DNA from: Aureimonas psammosilenae
GTDB taxonomy: Bacteria > Pseudomonadota > Alphaproteobacteria > Rhizobiales > Rhizobiaceae
NCBI RefSeq assembly: GCF_009176975.1
Contig: NZ_WEZG01000002.1
Span: 1-64,000 of the forward strand
Length of the DNA: 64,000 bases
Direction: 5' to 3'
Under the pieces are notes generated by a model. The model did not search any database. It was not told where the DNA came from and saw only the letters and a list, made by a program, of their open reading frames with translations. The position numbers were made by a program, and so were the translations under genes. Of the stretch, positions 55,958 to 64,000 are shown piece after piece. The stretch's first letter is position 1. The number at the start of each line of letters is the position of its first letter.

Positions 55958-57460
55958 TCAGGAGGTCGGGAGAGTTCCGCGAAGCGGCAGGCGGATTTCG
56001 AAGCAGGCGCCGGCGCGCGGCTCGTCCACGAGGTCGATGCGCCCGCCGTGGGCTTCCACGATCTCGGCGGCGATGGCGAGGCCGAGGCCCGTTCCTCCCG
56101 CCCGGCCCGAACCCCGGAACGCCTTGAACAGATTCTCGCGGGCCCGCGGCGGCAGGCCGGGTCCCGTATCGGCCACGCGGATCACGGTTGTCCCGTCCTC
56201 GGCCGCAAACGCTTCCACGGTGACGCGCCGAACGAGGACGCCGTCCGCTTCGCCTTCCAGCGCCTGGACGGCATTGCGGCAGAGATTGTTCACCGCGCGG
56301 AAGAACTGATCGGCGTCGACCTCGATCTCGAAGTCCTCCGGCACGCCGTTCACGAACTCGATGCCGCTGTCCGGTCCGACCGGCGCGACCTCGAACACGT
56401 CGGCGACGAGGCGGTGCAAACGCACATGCCGGCGCGTCGGCGCTTCTTCCACCGCCTTGCCGTAGGACATCACCGTCTGGGTGTAGACGAGCGCGCGGTC
56501 GAGGCTGCGTAAGAGAAGGGGGAGGGCGCGCTGGACGCGCGGTTCCTGGATGTCCGCCAGCCGGTCCGAGACCATTTGAGCCGAGGCGAGGATGTTGCGG
56601 AGGTCGTGATTGATCTTGGAGACCGCGAGCCCGAGATCGGCGAGGTGGCGCTGTTCGCGCAACGTCGCGGCGAGCGTCGCCTGCATCCCGGCCAGTTCCG
56701 CTTCGGCCGCGCCGATCTCGTCCGGCCGCCCGCTCGGCTGGATAAGACGCGAAGCGTCCGTCGGTGATTCGCCGAACCGCAGCATGGATTGGGTCATCGC
56801 CCGGATCGGCCGGATCAGGAGGAGGGTGATCGCCGCATAAACCAGACTGGCAGCGAAAAGCGCGATCAGAATGGACACGAGAAAGACGTTCCGCGCATAG
56901 GCGAGCATCGCGGCGCGCAACTTGCGCTCGGGAAACACCACTTCGGCCACGGCCCGCCTCGGGCTTTCCTCGTCGCCGACGGGCCCGAGAACCCGGATCG
57001 TGCGATTGCCGCCGAAAACCAGCGTGTCGACCGCGCCGGCGATCTGGGTCGGCCAACGGTTGCGGCCGATGTCGATCTGCCGGTCGAGGGTGGGGATCGT
57101 TTCCTTGCGGGCCAGAAGCCGGGTCGTGCCTCCGCTGGCGATGGCCACGAGATCGGCTTCAAGGGCGCGCAGAAGCGCGGCCTGTTGGCGCGGCCCGAGC
57201 GCGGCTTCGCCCGGCTCCTTCGGCTGCTCGGCCGTCAGCCCGGCGGCAGCGGCCGTTTCCAGCTTCTGGCGCAGCCATTCCAGGCGGAAATGGGCGACGG
57301 ACGGCACGAAGATCAGAACTTCCGCCAGCATCACCGCAAGAATCGTCAGCCAAAGCAGGCTCGTCGAAAGCGGCCTGCGCACGGCGGTCTTGAACGGCGT
57401 GCCGTTTACGCCCATCCGTCCCGTGCCGCCTGTGCCTTTCAATCGCTGCTCCGTGGTCAC
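55958..57460 (-). CDS. Orphan sensor histidine kinase
   Basis: This is a 500-residue inner-membrane kinase starting at GTG 57460 (ATG 57415 is an alternative). TM1 is LLWLTILAVMLAEVLIFVP. A periplasmic domain of about 130 residues is followed by TM2 (NVFLVSILIALFAASLVYAA), HAMP, and an H-box SKINHDLRNILASAQ with His285. The ATPase domain shows the N-box NNLCRNAVQAL, G1 VADTGPGLP and G2 GTGLGLAIAAEI. No response regulator gene is adjacent on either side. Confidence 0.9.
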   Translation of the reverse strand: MTTEQRLKGTGGTGRMGVNGTPFKTAVRRPLSTSLLWLTILAVMLAEVLIFVPSVAHFRLEWLRQKLETAAAAGLTAEQPKEPGEAALGPRQQAALLRALEADLVAIASGGTTRLLARKETIPTLDRQIDIGRNRWPTQIAGAVDTLVFGGNRTIRVLGPVGDEESPRRAVAEVVFPERKLRAAMLAYARNVFLVSILIALFAASLVYAAITLLLIRPIRAMTQSMLRFGESPTDASRLIQPSGRPDEIGAAEAELAGMQATLAATLREQRHLADLGLAVSKINHDLRNILASAQMVSDRLADIQEPRVQRALPLLLRSLDRALVYTQTVMSYGKAVEEAPTRRHVRLHRLVADVFEVAPVGPDSGIEFVNGVPEDFEIEVDADQFFRAVNNLCRNAVQALEGEADGVLVRRVTVEAFAAEDGTTVIRVADTGPGLPPRARENLFKAFRGSGRAGGTGLGLAIAAEIVEAHGGRIDLVDEPRAGACFEIRLPLRGTLPTS

Positions 57461-57619
57461 GCCTGCCGCTGCGCCTTTGTTCGACCCATACGAGCGACGG
57501 AACGCTTTCCCGCCCCGATAGGGTGCGAGGCCATGCAGGGAATCATAGGCGTCGCGCTTCGCGTGTCCATTCGCGGCAAGGGCGGGAACGTCAAGAGGAG
57601 GGAAGATATGTCTCTTCGA

Positions 57620-57649
57620 TTGACTTTACGGCGTCCTTCTTCCTATAAG
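57620..57649 (+). promoter_or_regulatory. Sigma-70 type promoter for rpmH-rnpA
   Basis: TTGACT (57620-57625) and TATAAG (57644-57649) are separated by 18 bases, about 107 bp upstream of the rpmH start. This is the only good consensus pair in the gap after the divergent kinase gene. Confidence 0.6.
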
Positions 57650-57756
57650 CCGCCGCACGAGCGGATGCCCGGTCCGTCGCGCGTTTTTCCGCGCCTGTCC
57701 GGCCGCAGAGATCCAGTATAACGAGGCCTGCGAGAAGCTTCGCGGGGGAACGAACG

Positions 57757-57891
57757 ATGAAACGCACCTATCAGCCGAGCAAGCTCGTCCGCAAGCGCCG
57801 CCATGGCTTCCGCACCCGCATGGAAACCCCGGGCGGCCGCAAGGTGATCGCGGCTCGCCGCGCCCGCGGCCGCAAGCGCCTGTCGGCCTGA
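57757..57891 (+). CDS. rpmH: 50S ribosomal protein L34
   Basis: This is a 44-residue basic protein: [20 protein letters not shown], then a [10 protein letters not shown] segment and the end [12 protein letters not shown], the universal L34 sequence. It sits first in the conserved rpmH-rnpA-yidC cluster, nine bases before the rnpA start. Confidence 0.97.
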   Translation: MKRTYQPSKLVRKRRHGFRTRMETPGGRKVIAARRARGRKRLSA

Positions 57892-57899
57892 TCTGCGCC

Positions 57900-58319
57900 T
57901 TGCCGGCCGCGGTCGGGCGCATTCGAACGCGGCCCGACTTTCTGGCCGCGCGCGGGGGTCGTCGACTGAACGGCCCCTTTTTCTTTATCGAGGCACGCGA
58001 CCGGCGCGATGGCGGCGAGCCGCGCCTCGGCCTGACGGTGACGCGCAAGGTCGGCAACGCCGTTCTGCGCAATCGCATCAGGCGGCGTCTGCGCGAAGCG
58101 GTGCGCACCGTCTGCGCTGCCGACATGGCGCCGGGCTTCGACTACGTGATTGTGGCGCGCAAGGAAGTGGCCGAACTGCCGTTCGACGTGCTGACGGGCG
58201 AATTGTCCCGGCGCTTGTCGAGAAGCACCGGCGCCGACGAGGGCAGGTCGCCGCAGAAGCGCGGGCCTTCCTCCCATGCCCAGAACAAGGGGCCGCCCAA
58301 GGGCTCCGCCGGGAACTGA
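57900..58319 (+). CDS. rnpA: Ribonuclease P protein component
   Basis: This 139-residue basic protein assists the P RNA in maturing tRNA 5' ends. It has RTRPDFLAARGGRRLNGPFF, RLGLTVTRKVGNAVLRNRIR and the RNR-motif RRRLREAVR, ending in a Lys/Ser tail. It starts at TTG 57900, nine bases after rpmH and consistent with the usual near-overlap. Confidence 0.95.
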   Translation: MPAAVGRIRTRPDFLAARGGRRLNGPFFFIEARDRRDGGEPRLGLTVTRKVGNAVLRNRIRRRLREAVRTVCAADMAPGFDYVIVARKEVAELPFDVLTGELSRRLSRSTGADEGRSPQKRGPSSHAQNKGPPKGSAGN

Positions 58320-58322
58320 TCG

Positions 58323-60143
58323 ATGGAAAACAACCGTAACTTCCTGAGCGCGATGGCGCTTTCGATCGCCGTCCTGGTGGGATGGCAGTTTCTGGTGGTC
58401 AGCCCGCGCACCGAAGCCCAGCGCCAGGCGCAGGTGGCGGCGCAAGGAACCCAGCAGCCCCAAGGCTCGCTCCAGACCCCGCAGACCCCCGCCGGCACGC
58501 CTCAGGAGAATGCCGCCATCCCGGCCGGCCGCGAAAGCGTCATCCCGGCGCCGGGCGTCGGTGGAACCCTGGCCCGCGAAGCCGCGATCGGCCGCGACCC
58601 GCGCGTGCCGATCGACACGCCCACCGTTTCCGGCTCGATCAACCTCAAGGGCGGCAGGCTCGACGATCTCCGGTTGAAGAAATACCACGAGACGGTCGAC
58701 GATTCCTCGCCGACCATCGTCCTGCTTTCGCCCTATGACGCGACGGACGCCGCCAACAACCCGGTCGGCTATTTCGCCGAATTCGGTTATTCCGGCCAGA
58801 ATGCCGGCACGCTTCCCGATTCCAACACCCTTTGGCAGGTGAGCGGCAACGGCACGCTGACGCCCGAAGCCCCGGTCACCTTGACCTATACGAACGAGCG
58901 CGGCGTCACCTTCACGCGCACCATCTCGATCGACAGCGATTACATGTTCGAGGTTCGCGACGAAGTGCGCAACGGCGGCGAGGCGGCGGTGTCCGTCCAG
59001 CCCTATGGCCTCGTTACGCGTTTCTCGAAGCCCGCCGTCGCCTCCGCTTGGGTGGTGTTCGAAGGCCTTCTCGGTGTCTTCGGCGACGAGGGCCTGCAGG
59101 AGGCCACCTATCATTCGATCGAAGGCGACGGCACCGTGACGCCCGCCAAGACCACGACGGGTTGGCTCGGCATCGCGGATAAGTACTGGGCTGCGGCGCT
59201 GGTGCCCGAGAACGGTCGCGGCTTCCAGCCGACCTTCCGTTATTCGGCGGCCGGACGCCCGTTCTACCAGACCAATTTCCAGGCCGACCCGCTGACGGTC
59301 GCGCCCGGCGCCGCCGCCAGCGTTTCGCAGCGCGTTTTCGCCGGTCCTAAGGTTGTGGAACTCCTGAACCACTACGAGAAGGATCTGTCGATCCCGCGCT
59401 TCACCCAGCTCATCGACTGGGGCTGGTTCTTCTTCATCACGCGCCCGATGTTCACCGCCATCGACTGGCTGTTCAAGTTCACCGGCAATTTCGGCGCCGC
59501 CATCCTTCTGGTGACCGTGGCCCTGAAGCTCGTCTTCTTCCCGCTCGCCAACAAGTCCTACAAGTCCATGGCGAAGATGAAGGACGTGCAGCCCAAGATC
59601 ATGGAAATGCGCGAGCGCTTCGCCGACGACCGGATGAAGCAGCAGCAGGCGATGATGGAGCTCTACAAGCAGGAGAAGATCAATCCTGCGGCGGGCTGCT
59701 GGCCGATGCTCGTCCAGATCCCGGTCTTCTTCGCGCTCTATAAGGTGCTCTACGTCACGATCGAGATGCGCCACGCGCCGTTCTTCGGCTGGATCCAGGA
59801 TCTGGCCGCGCCCGATCCGACGAGCCTTTTCAACCTCTTCGGCCTTCTGCCTTATTCGCTTCCCCATGCGCTGATGGTCGGCGTCTGGCCGATCATCATG
59901 GGCATCACGATGTTCATCCAGATGCGGCTGAACCCGACGCCCCCGGACCCGACGCAGAAGATGATCTTCACCTGGATGCCGCTGGTCTTCACCTTCATGC
60001 TGGCCGCTTTCCCGGCAGGCCTCGTGATCTACTGGGCCTGGAACAACACCCTGTCGATCATCCAGCAGTCGATCATCATGAAGCGCAACGGCGTGAAGAT
60101 CGAGATTTTCGACAGCTTCCGCCGGAGCAAGAAGGAAGCCTGA
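58323..60143 (+). CDS. yidC: Membrane protein insertase YidC
   Basis: This 606-residue inner-membrane insertase works with SecYEG and alone. It has N-terminal [21 protein letters not shown], a Gln/Pro linker, a large periplasmic beta-domain (about residues 90-340), and the conserved 60 kDa core from [20 protein letters not shown] through the Arg of the hydrophilic groove to [10 protein letters not shown]-like and [21 protein letters not shown] segments. It starts three bases after rnpA. Confidence 0.97.
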   Translation: MENNRNFLSAMALSIAVLVGWQFLVVSPRTEAQRQAQVAAQGTQQPQGSLQTPQTPAGTPQENAAIPAGRESVIPAPGVGGTLAREAAIGRDPRVPIDTPTVSGSINLKGGRLDDLRLKKYHETVDDSSPTIVLLSPYDATDAANNPVGYFAEFGYSGQNAGTLPDSNTLWQVSGNGTLTPEAPVTLTYTNERGVTFTRTISIDSDYMFEVRDEVRNGGEAAVSVQPYGLVTRFSKPAVASAWVVFEGLLGVFGDEGLQEATYHSIEGDGTVTPAKTTTGWLGIADKYWAAALVPENGRGFQPTFRYSAAGRPFYQTNFQADPLTVAPGAAASVSQRVFAGPKVVELLNHYEKDLSIPRFTQLIDWGWFFFITRPMFTAIDWLFKFTGNFGAAILLVTVALKLVFFPLANKSYKSMAKMKDVQPKIMEMRERFADDRMKQQQAMMELYKQEKINPAAGCWPMLVQIPVFFALYKVLYVTIEMRHAPFFGWIQDLAAPDPTSLFNLFGLLPYSLPHALMVGVWPIIMGITMFIQMRLNPTPPDPTQKMIFTWMPLVFTFMLAAFPAGLVIYWAWNNTLSIIQQSIIMKRNGVKIEIFDSFRRSKKEA

Positions 60144-60169
60144 ACGGGCTTTCCTCGAGGGCAAGCGAC

Positions 60170-60808
60170 ATGACGGGACCGGACCCGACAGCCGTTCATC
60201 CGGTCCCCGCGCATCGCCGCATCGTGTTTCTCAAGCCTTTGATCCGCAATCCGCTGATCGAGGTCGGTGACTACACCTATTACGACGACCCGGAGGACGC
60301 CGAATCCTTCGAAACCCGGAACGTTCTTCACCACTACGATTTCATCGGCGACCGGCTGGTGATCGGCCGGTTCTGCGCCCTCGCCACCGGTGTCCGCTTC
60401 GTGATGAACGGCGCCAACCACGCGATGACGGGCTTCTCGACCTATCCTTTCAACATCTTCGGTGGCGGCTGGGAAAAGGGCTTCGACTTTGCCACGGTTT
60501 CCGCCGGATTCAAGGGCGACACGGTGGTCGGCAGCGATGTCTGGATCGGTGGCGGAGCGACGATCATGCCGGGCGTTTCGATCGGCCATGGGGCCATCGT
60601 CGCGGCCGAGTCGGTCGTGACGAAGGACGTGCCGCCCTACGCGATCGTCGCGGGCAACCCGGCGACGGTCCGCCGGATGCGCTTTGGCGACGACGCGATC
60701 GCGCGCCTTTTGCGCCTCGCGTGGTGGGACTGGCCGTCGCACAAGCTTTGTCGCAATCTCGACGCGGTGCGCGGCGCCGATATCGATCTTCTGGAGGCTG
60801 CCGAATGA
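60170..60808 (+). CDS. CatB-related O-acetyltransferase (Xat/Vat-like)
   Basis: This 212-residue hexapeptide protein is of the xenobiotic acetyltransferase type: [39 protein letters not shown], then [17 protein letters not shown] with the catalytic histidine, [20 protein letters not shown] and [11 protein letters not shown]. Family members acetylate streptogramins, chloramphenicol or other substrates, and many are uncharacterised. It is inserted between yidC and engB, overlapping engB by four bases (ATGA). Antibiotic resistance is not implied. Confidence 0.88.
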   Translation: MTGPDPTAVHPVPAHRRIVFLKPLIRNPLIEVGDYTYYDDPEDAESFETRNVLHHYDFIGDRLVIGRFCALATGVRFVMNGANHAMTGFSTYPFNIFGGGWEKGFDFATVSAGFKGDTVVGSDVWIGGGATIMPGVSIGHGAIVAAESVVTKDVPPYAIVAGNPATVRRMRFGDDAIARLLRLAWWDWPSHKLCRNLDAVRGADIDLLEAAE

Positions 60809-61482
60809 GCGAGACCGAGCCGGTTGCGAGCGAAGGCACGGCCTTCGAAACGCACAAGTTCTTCGCGCGGCCCTGGGTCTTCATCCGGGGCGTGCCCTCG
60901 ATGGATATCCTGCCGCCCGAGGGCCCGCCGGAAATCGCCTTCGCGGGCCGCTCGAATGTCGGCAAGTCCTCGCTGATCAACGCGCTTGTCGGGCAGAAAG
61001 GGCTGGCCCGAACCTCCAACACGCCCGGCCGCACGCAGGAACTGAACTACTTCGTTCCCGGCGGCTATTCGGGTGAGGGAGCGGACCTGCCGCCGATCGC
61101 CATGGTGGACATGCCGGGCTACGGCTATGCCGAAGCGCCGAAGGAGCAGGTGGACGCCTGGACGCGCCTCGTCTTCGATTATCTTCGCGGCCGCTCGACC
61201 CTGAAGCGCGTTTTCGTGCTGATCGATTCCCGCCACGGCATCAAGAAGAACGACGCCGAGGTGCTCGACCTCCTCGATAAGGCGGCGGTGTCCTACCAGA
61301 TCGTCCTGACCAAGACCGACAAGATCAAGCCCGCGGCCGTCCCGAAGCTCCTGGCCGCCACGCACGAGGCCATCCGCAAGCGCGCGGCGGCCTTTCCCGA
61401 AATCATCGCCACGTCCTCGGAGAAGCACGTCGGCCTCACCGATCTCCAGGCGACGATCTCAGGCTTCGTCGAGCAGGTCTGA
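60805..61482 (+). CDS. engB: Ribosome biogenesis GTP-binding protein EngB/YihA
   Basis: This 225-residue GTPase is needed for 50S assembly. G1 is [16 protein letters not shown] (residues 46-61), G2 lies around [11 protein letters not shown]3 is [12 protein letters not shown]4 is LTKTDKIK and G5 is [12 protein letters not shown] 60805 overlaps the acetyltransferase stop. The 3' end overlaps by 24 bases the convergent NUDIX gene. Confidence 0.95.
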   Translation: MSETEPVASEGTAFETHKFFARPWVFIRGVPSMDILPPEGPPEIAFAGRSNVGKSSLINALVGQKGLARTSNTPGRTQELNYFVPGGYSGEGADLPPIAMVDMPGYGYAEAPKEQVDAWTRLVFDYLRGRSTLKRVFVLIDSRHGIKKNDAEVLDLLDKAAVSYQIVLTKTDKIKPAAVPKLLAATHEAIRKRAAAFPEIIATSSEKHVGLTDLQATISGFVEQV

Positions 61483-61926
61483 AGCGAGCAGGGCATCGCG
61501 CAAACCATTGGGATAGAGCGCGGGCTCGCCGGCGATGAGGCGGTCGAGCGGGAACCAGCGGGCGAGGCAGTGCTCGCCGTTGGATTCGGTGAAGGTGACG
61601 GCTTCGTGGAAAGGAAGCTCGCGGTCGAGGAGACGGATCGGGGCGGCGAAGAGATATTCGTGGCCGGGTTGGCCTTCGAACAGGAAGATGTTCTCGAACG
61701 CGGTCCAGCCCCCGAGGGTCTCGATCCGGGCGCCGAGTTCTTCGGCAAATTCGCGGTGGAGCGCGGCTTCGCGCGTTTCGCCGAAATGGATCGTTCCGCC
61801 GAGCGGGCGCACGCCATCGAGCTGTCCCGTCGCGCTCCGAACCTCATATGCGAAGAGATGGCGCTCCTGAAAAAGAAGCCCGATGACCTTGGGCTGGATC
61901 ACCGGGGGCGGGCGCCAAGGGTTCAT
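61459..61926 (-). CDS. NUDIX hydrolase
   Basis: This 155-residue protein has the full Nudix box [23 protein letters not shown] in two parts: GGTIHFGE (residues 43-50) and the REFAEELG helix (58-65). Such enzymes hydrolyse nucleoside diphosphate derivatives with Mg2+; the substrate is not predictable. It overlaps the upstream TetR gene by four bases (ATGA) and the convergent engB by 24. Confidence 0.9.
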   Translation of the reverse strand: MNPWRPPPVIQPKVIGLLFQERHLFAYEVRSATGQLDGVRPLGGTIHFGETREAALHREFAEELGARIETLGGWTAFENIFLFEGQPGHEYLFAAPIRLLDRELPFHEAVTFTESNGEHCLARWFPLDRLIAGEPALYPNGLRDALLASDLLDEA

Positions 61927-62567
61927 GGCTTCGGGCCGTAGCCCGCCATGAACAGTTTGACGGCCGAATCCACGTTGCGCTCGATCTCGGCGGGGAGGGG
62001 GCCATTGGTTTCGTATCCGAACAAGCGGCAGCGAAGGATGCCGGCGCTCGCCAACTCCACGAACTGCTTGGCGGCAAGCTCGGTGTCTTCCATCGCGAGC
62101 GTTCCAACCGCGACCGCTGCGTCAAAATAGCTTGAGAGAAGGCCGATCGCGCGTTTGGGACCGCTCTCGTAGAAGGAAGCGCCGAGTTCCGGCATCCGCT
62201 CCACCACGCTGATCACGGTGCGTTGCGCGCGCACGACCTCCGTGGAGGACATTTTGGTGGCGAGCTTGATGCCGTAGATCCGCAGCGTTTCGGCCGGCCG
62301 GCTGGGATCGGCCAGAATGCCGATGACCTCGTTCATGTAGCGCTCGCGTTCCTCGGCGATCAGTGCGGTGAAGAGCTCTTCCTTGGAGCGGAAATAAACG
62401 TAGAGGGTGGATTTCGAAACGCCGGCCGCCCGCACCACGTCGTCCATCGAAGCCGCGTCGAAGCCCATCGAAACGAAGACCTTCTGCGCGCCAGACAGGA
62501 TTTGCCGGCGCTTGACGGGGTTCTCGCCCGCTGCGGTTCGCTCGCTCCGTTCAAGCGTCTGACTCAT
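61923..62567 (-). CDS. TetR/AcrR-family transcriptional regulator
   Basis: This 214-residue protein has the helix-turn-helix region RRQILSGAQKVFVSMGFDAA then VVRAAGVSKSTLYVYFRSKE, and a C-terminal TetR_C domain with ELGASFYESGPKRAIGLLS. It is divergent from an EmrA-type adaptor gene and the 21-bp palindrome at 62691-62711 is its likely operator. It probably represses the efflux genes and possibly itself. Confidence 0.92.
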   Translation of the reverse strand: MSQTLERSERTAAGENPVKRRQILSGAQKVFVSMGFDAASMDDVVRAAGVSKSTLYVYFRSKEELFTALIAEERERYMNEVIGILADPSRPAETLRIYGIKLATKMSSTEVVRAQRTVISVVERMPELGASFYESGPKRAIGLLSSYFDAAVAVGTLAMEDTELAAKQFVELASAGILRCRLFGYETNGPLPAEIERNVDSAVKLFMAGYGPKP

Positions 62568-62690
62568 GCTGCTCCGCTTTCATGCGCCGGCCCGATCTCG
62601 AAAACCATGCCTCAAGGATATGCCGGAAATAGTCTGGAATGTCCGCCCACCCCTTCTTGCAATGCGATAAACACTTCGCTATTTCAAGAT

Positions 62691-62711
62691 CGAACTGAAC
62701 GGTTCGGTTCG
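62691..62711. promoter_or_regulatory. Candidate TetR operator, 21-bp near-palindrome
   Basis: The half-sites CGAACTGAAC and GTTCGGTTCG (reading to 62711) are reverse complements with one mismatch pair around a central G. It ends four bases before the adaptor start, where a bound repressor would block transcription or translation start. Confidence 0.6.
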
Positions 62712-62714
62712 AAT

Positions 62715-64000
62715 ATGGACATGGACGCGATGTACGACAAGCCTTCGAGCGAGCTTGGGGGAACGGCCGGCGGAAACGCCGCCGAGGCGAAAGCGCCGGT
62801 TCCCGCATCCGAAGCCCCGCAAACCCCATCGCAGCCCGTCACCGCAGCCCCCTCGGCTCCTCCGACCGGCGCGCCGGCCGCGCCGCGCAAGAAGGGCATC
62901 AAGCGCTTCGTCGTGCCACTTTTGGCCCTTGCTGCCATTGGTGGCGGGGCGTGGTACGGGCACTATTACTGGGTCGAGGGCCGGTTCCTCGTGTCCACGG
63001 ACGACGCCTATGTGGGCGCCGACATGGCGATCCTTTCGCCGAAGATTTCGGGCTATGTCCGCGCAGTCCCGGTTGAAGAGAACCAGTTGGTGAAGGCCGG
63101 CGATCCCCTCGTGGAGATCGACGACGGCGATTACCGGCTGGCGCTCCAGTCGGCGGAAGCCAAGATCGCGACGAAACAAGCCGCGATCGAGCGGATCGGC
63201 TCGCAGCGCAAGGCCTCGGAAGCCTCCGTCGCCGAGGCTGAGGCCTCCAAGGATGCGGCCGCGACGGCGCTCGCCAAGGCGGTGCTGGACCTGACGCGCG
63301 CTTCCAACCTGACGCGCACGGGCGCCGGCACCACGGCCCAGCAGGACACGGCGCAAAGCGCCCGCGACAGCGCCAACGCCTCGCTGGCCGGCGCGGTCGC
63401 GGCAGTGGATGCCGCGCGCGCCAATGTCCTGATCTTCGATGCGCAACAGAAGGAAGCCGCGCAGGAGCTTCGCGAGCTTCAGGTCGATCGCGATCAGGCG
63501 GCGCGGGATCTCTCCTTCACCACCTTGCGCGCGCCCTATGACGGCGTCGTCGGCAACAAGTCGGTGCAGCCGGGCGACTATGTTGCGCCGGGCCGGCGTC
63601 TCGCCGCCGTCGTGCCGGTGGACAAGGTCTATGTGGACGCGAACTTCAAGGAAACGCAGCTCGCCGAGATCGTCCCCGGCCAGAAGGTGGATGTCGAGAT
63701 CGACGCCATTCCGGGCCGCCATTTCGAGGGCACGGTGCAGAGCGTGTCGCCGGCTTCCGGCTCTGTCTTCTCGCTTCTGCCGACCGACAACGCCACGGGC
63801 AACTTCACCAAGGTCATCCAGCGCGTTCCGGTGCGGATCGAAATCAATGATGCGGGCGAACTCGCCGGCCGTCTTCGTCCCGGCCTGTCCTCGGTGGTGG
63901 CGGTGGATATCCGCACCACGCCGGATGCCGCCCATGCCTTGTCGGTGACCGGCCAGAAGCCCGACGCGGCGGTGATCACTGCCACCCAATCCGGCTCGGG
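62715..64000 (+). CDS. EmrA/HlyD-type membrane-fusion protein (partial, cut by window edge)
   Basis: The frame is open from ATG 62715 to the window end (428 residues visible). A Pro/Ala-rich cytoplasmic start leads to one TM (FVVPLLALAAIGGGAWYGH). Then follow the lipoyl half-motif STDDAYVGADMAILSPKISG, a coiled-coil hairpin (about residues 130-260), the second half FTTLRAPYDGVVGNKSVQPG and a beta-barrel part VYVDANFKETQLAEIVPGQ. It would bridge an inner-membrane exporter (EmrB or ABC, off the window) to the outer membrane. In-frame ATGs at 62721 and 62730 are possible starts. Regulation by the divergent TetR is likely. Confidence 0.9.
   Translation, partial: MDMDAMYDKPSSELGGTAGGNAAEAKAPVPASEAPQTPSQPVTAAPSAPPTGAPAAPRKKGIKRFVVPLLALAAIGGGAWYGHYYWVEGRFLVSTDDAYVGADMAILSPKISGYVRAVPVEENQLVKAGDPLVEIDDGDYRLALQSAEAKIATKQAAIERIGSQRKASEASVAEAEASKDAAATALAKAVLDLTRASNLTRTGAGTTAQQDTAQSARDSANASLAGAVAAVDAARANVLIFDAQQKEAAQELRELQVDRDQAARDLSFTTLRAPYDGVVGNKSVQPGDYVAPGRRLAAVVPVDKVYVDANFKETQLAEIVPGQKVDVEIDAIPGRHFEGTVQSVSPASGSVFSLLPTDNATGNFTKVIQRVPVRIEINDAGELAGRLRPGLSSVVAVDIRTTPDAAHALSVTGQKPDAAVITATQSGS

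Noticed and set aside
57600-57757. Replication origin near rpmH
   Set aside because: No DnaA-box cluster or A+T-rich unwinding region is visible, and dnaA is not in the window.
60170-60808. Calling the CatB-like protein an antibiotic-resistance gene
   Set aside because: The family is broad and mostly uncharacterised; the genomic setting is a housekeeping operon.

Overview
The window looks like a high-GC alphaproteobacterial chromosome. The best guess is order Hyphomicrobiales, possibly near Aurantimonadaceae; this is an inference from gene content and protein style, not a measured placement. The support is a conserved core block rpmH-rnpA-yidC-engB, the ppx-rlmE pair, guaB, and a rhizobial-type exopolysaccharide (EPS) locus with RTX glycanases.

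Layout. 1-3803 is the end of an integrated element: a hypothetical gene, an 842-bp IS5/IS427-type insertion sequence with its TA duplication, and a frameshifted tyrosine recombinase whose start lies 146 bp from the 3' end of tRNA-Gln(CTG) (3950-4023). 4260-10684 is backbone: ppx, rlmE, an MFS exporter, a secreted metallo-beta-lactamase-fold protein and guaB.

10732-44877 is a large surface-polysaccharide region. It holds a WecG/TagA-type transferase, at least five other glycosyltransferases, a Wzx-type flippase, two O-antigen ligase/polymerase-type proteins, an acyltransferase-3 protein, two hexapeptide acetyltransferases, a VanZ-like protein and a Wzz/ExoP-type tyrosine autokinase. Interleaved are secreted polymer-acting proteins: an RTX protein, a GH113-like/CBM/RTX protein, a NodB-type deacetylase fused to a degenerate GH5-like domain, a GH5 protein carrying a 17-unit RTX array, and a stand-alone GH5. 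Inside the locus sit two genes resembling the gene-transfer-agent head-spike proteins Rcc01079 and Rcc01080 (GhsA/GhsB), which in Rhodobacter bind the capsule. A simple reading is that the locus builds a matrix polymer, secretes enzymes that trim it, and carries the particle spike that recognises it.

44878-55738 is an accessory segment ending at the 3' end of tRNA-Arg(ACG). It has a decayed GntR fragment, a six-gene operon on the minus strand (TctC-TctB-TctA, PrpB-like lyase, two secreted alpha/beta hydrolases) with a divergent GntR regulator and paired TGTCGACA palindromes, then IS3 debris, a DNA methylase/specificity pseudogene broken by one in-frame TGA, and a frameshifted small gene.

55958-64000 returns to backbone: an orphan sensor kinase, rpmH, rnpA, yidC, a CatB-like acetyltransferase, engB, a NUDIX hydrolase, a TetR regulator and, divergent from it behind a palindromic operator candidate, an EmrA/HlyD-type adaptor cut by the window edge.
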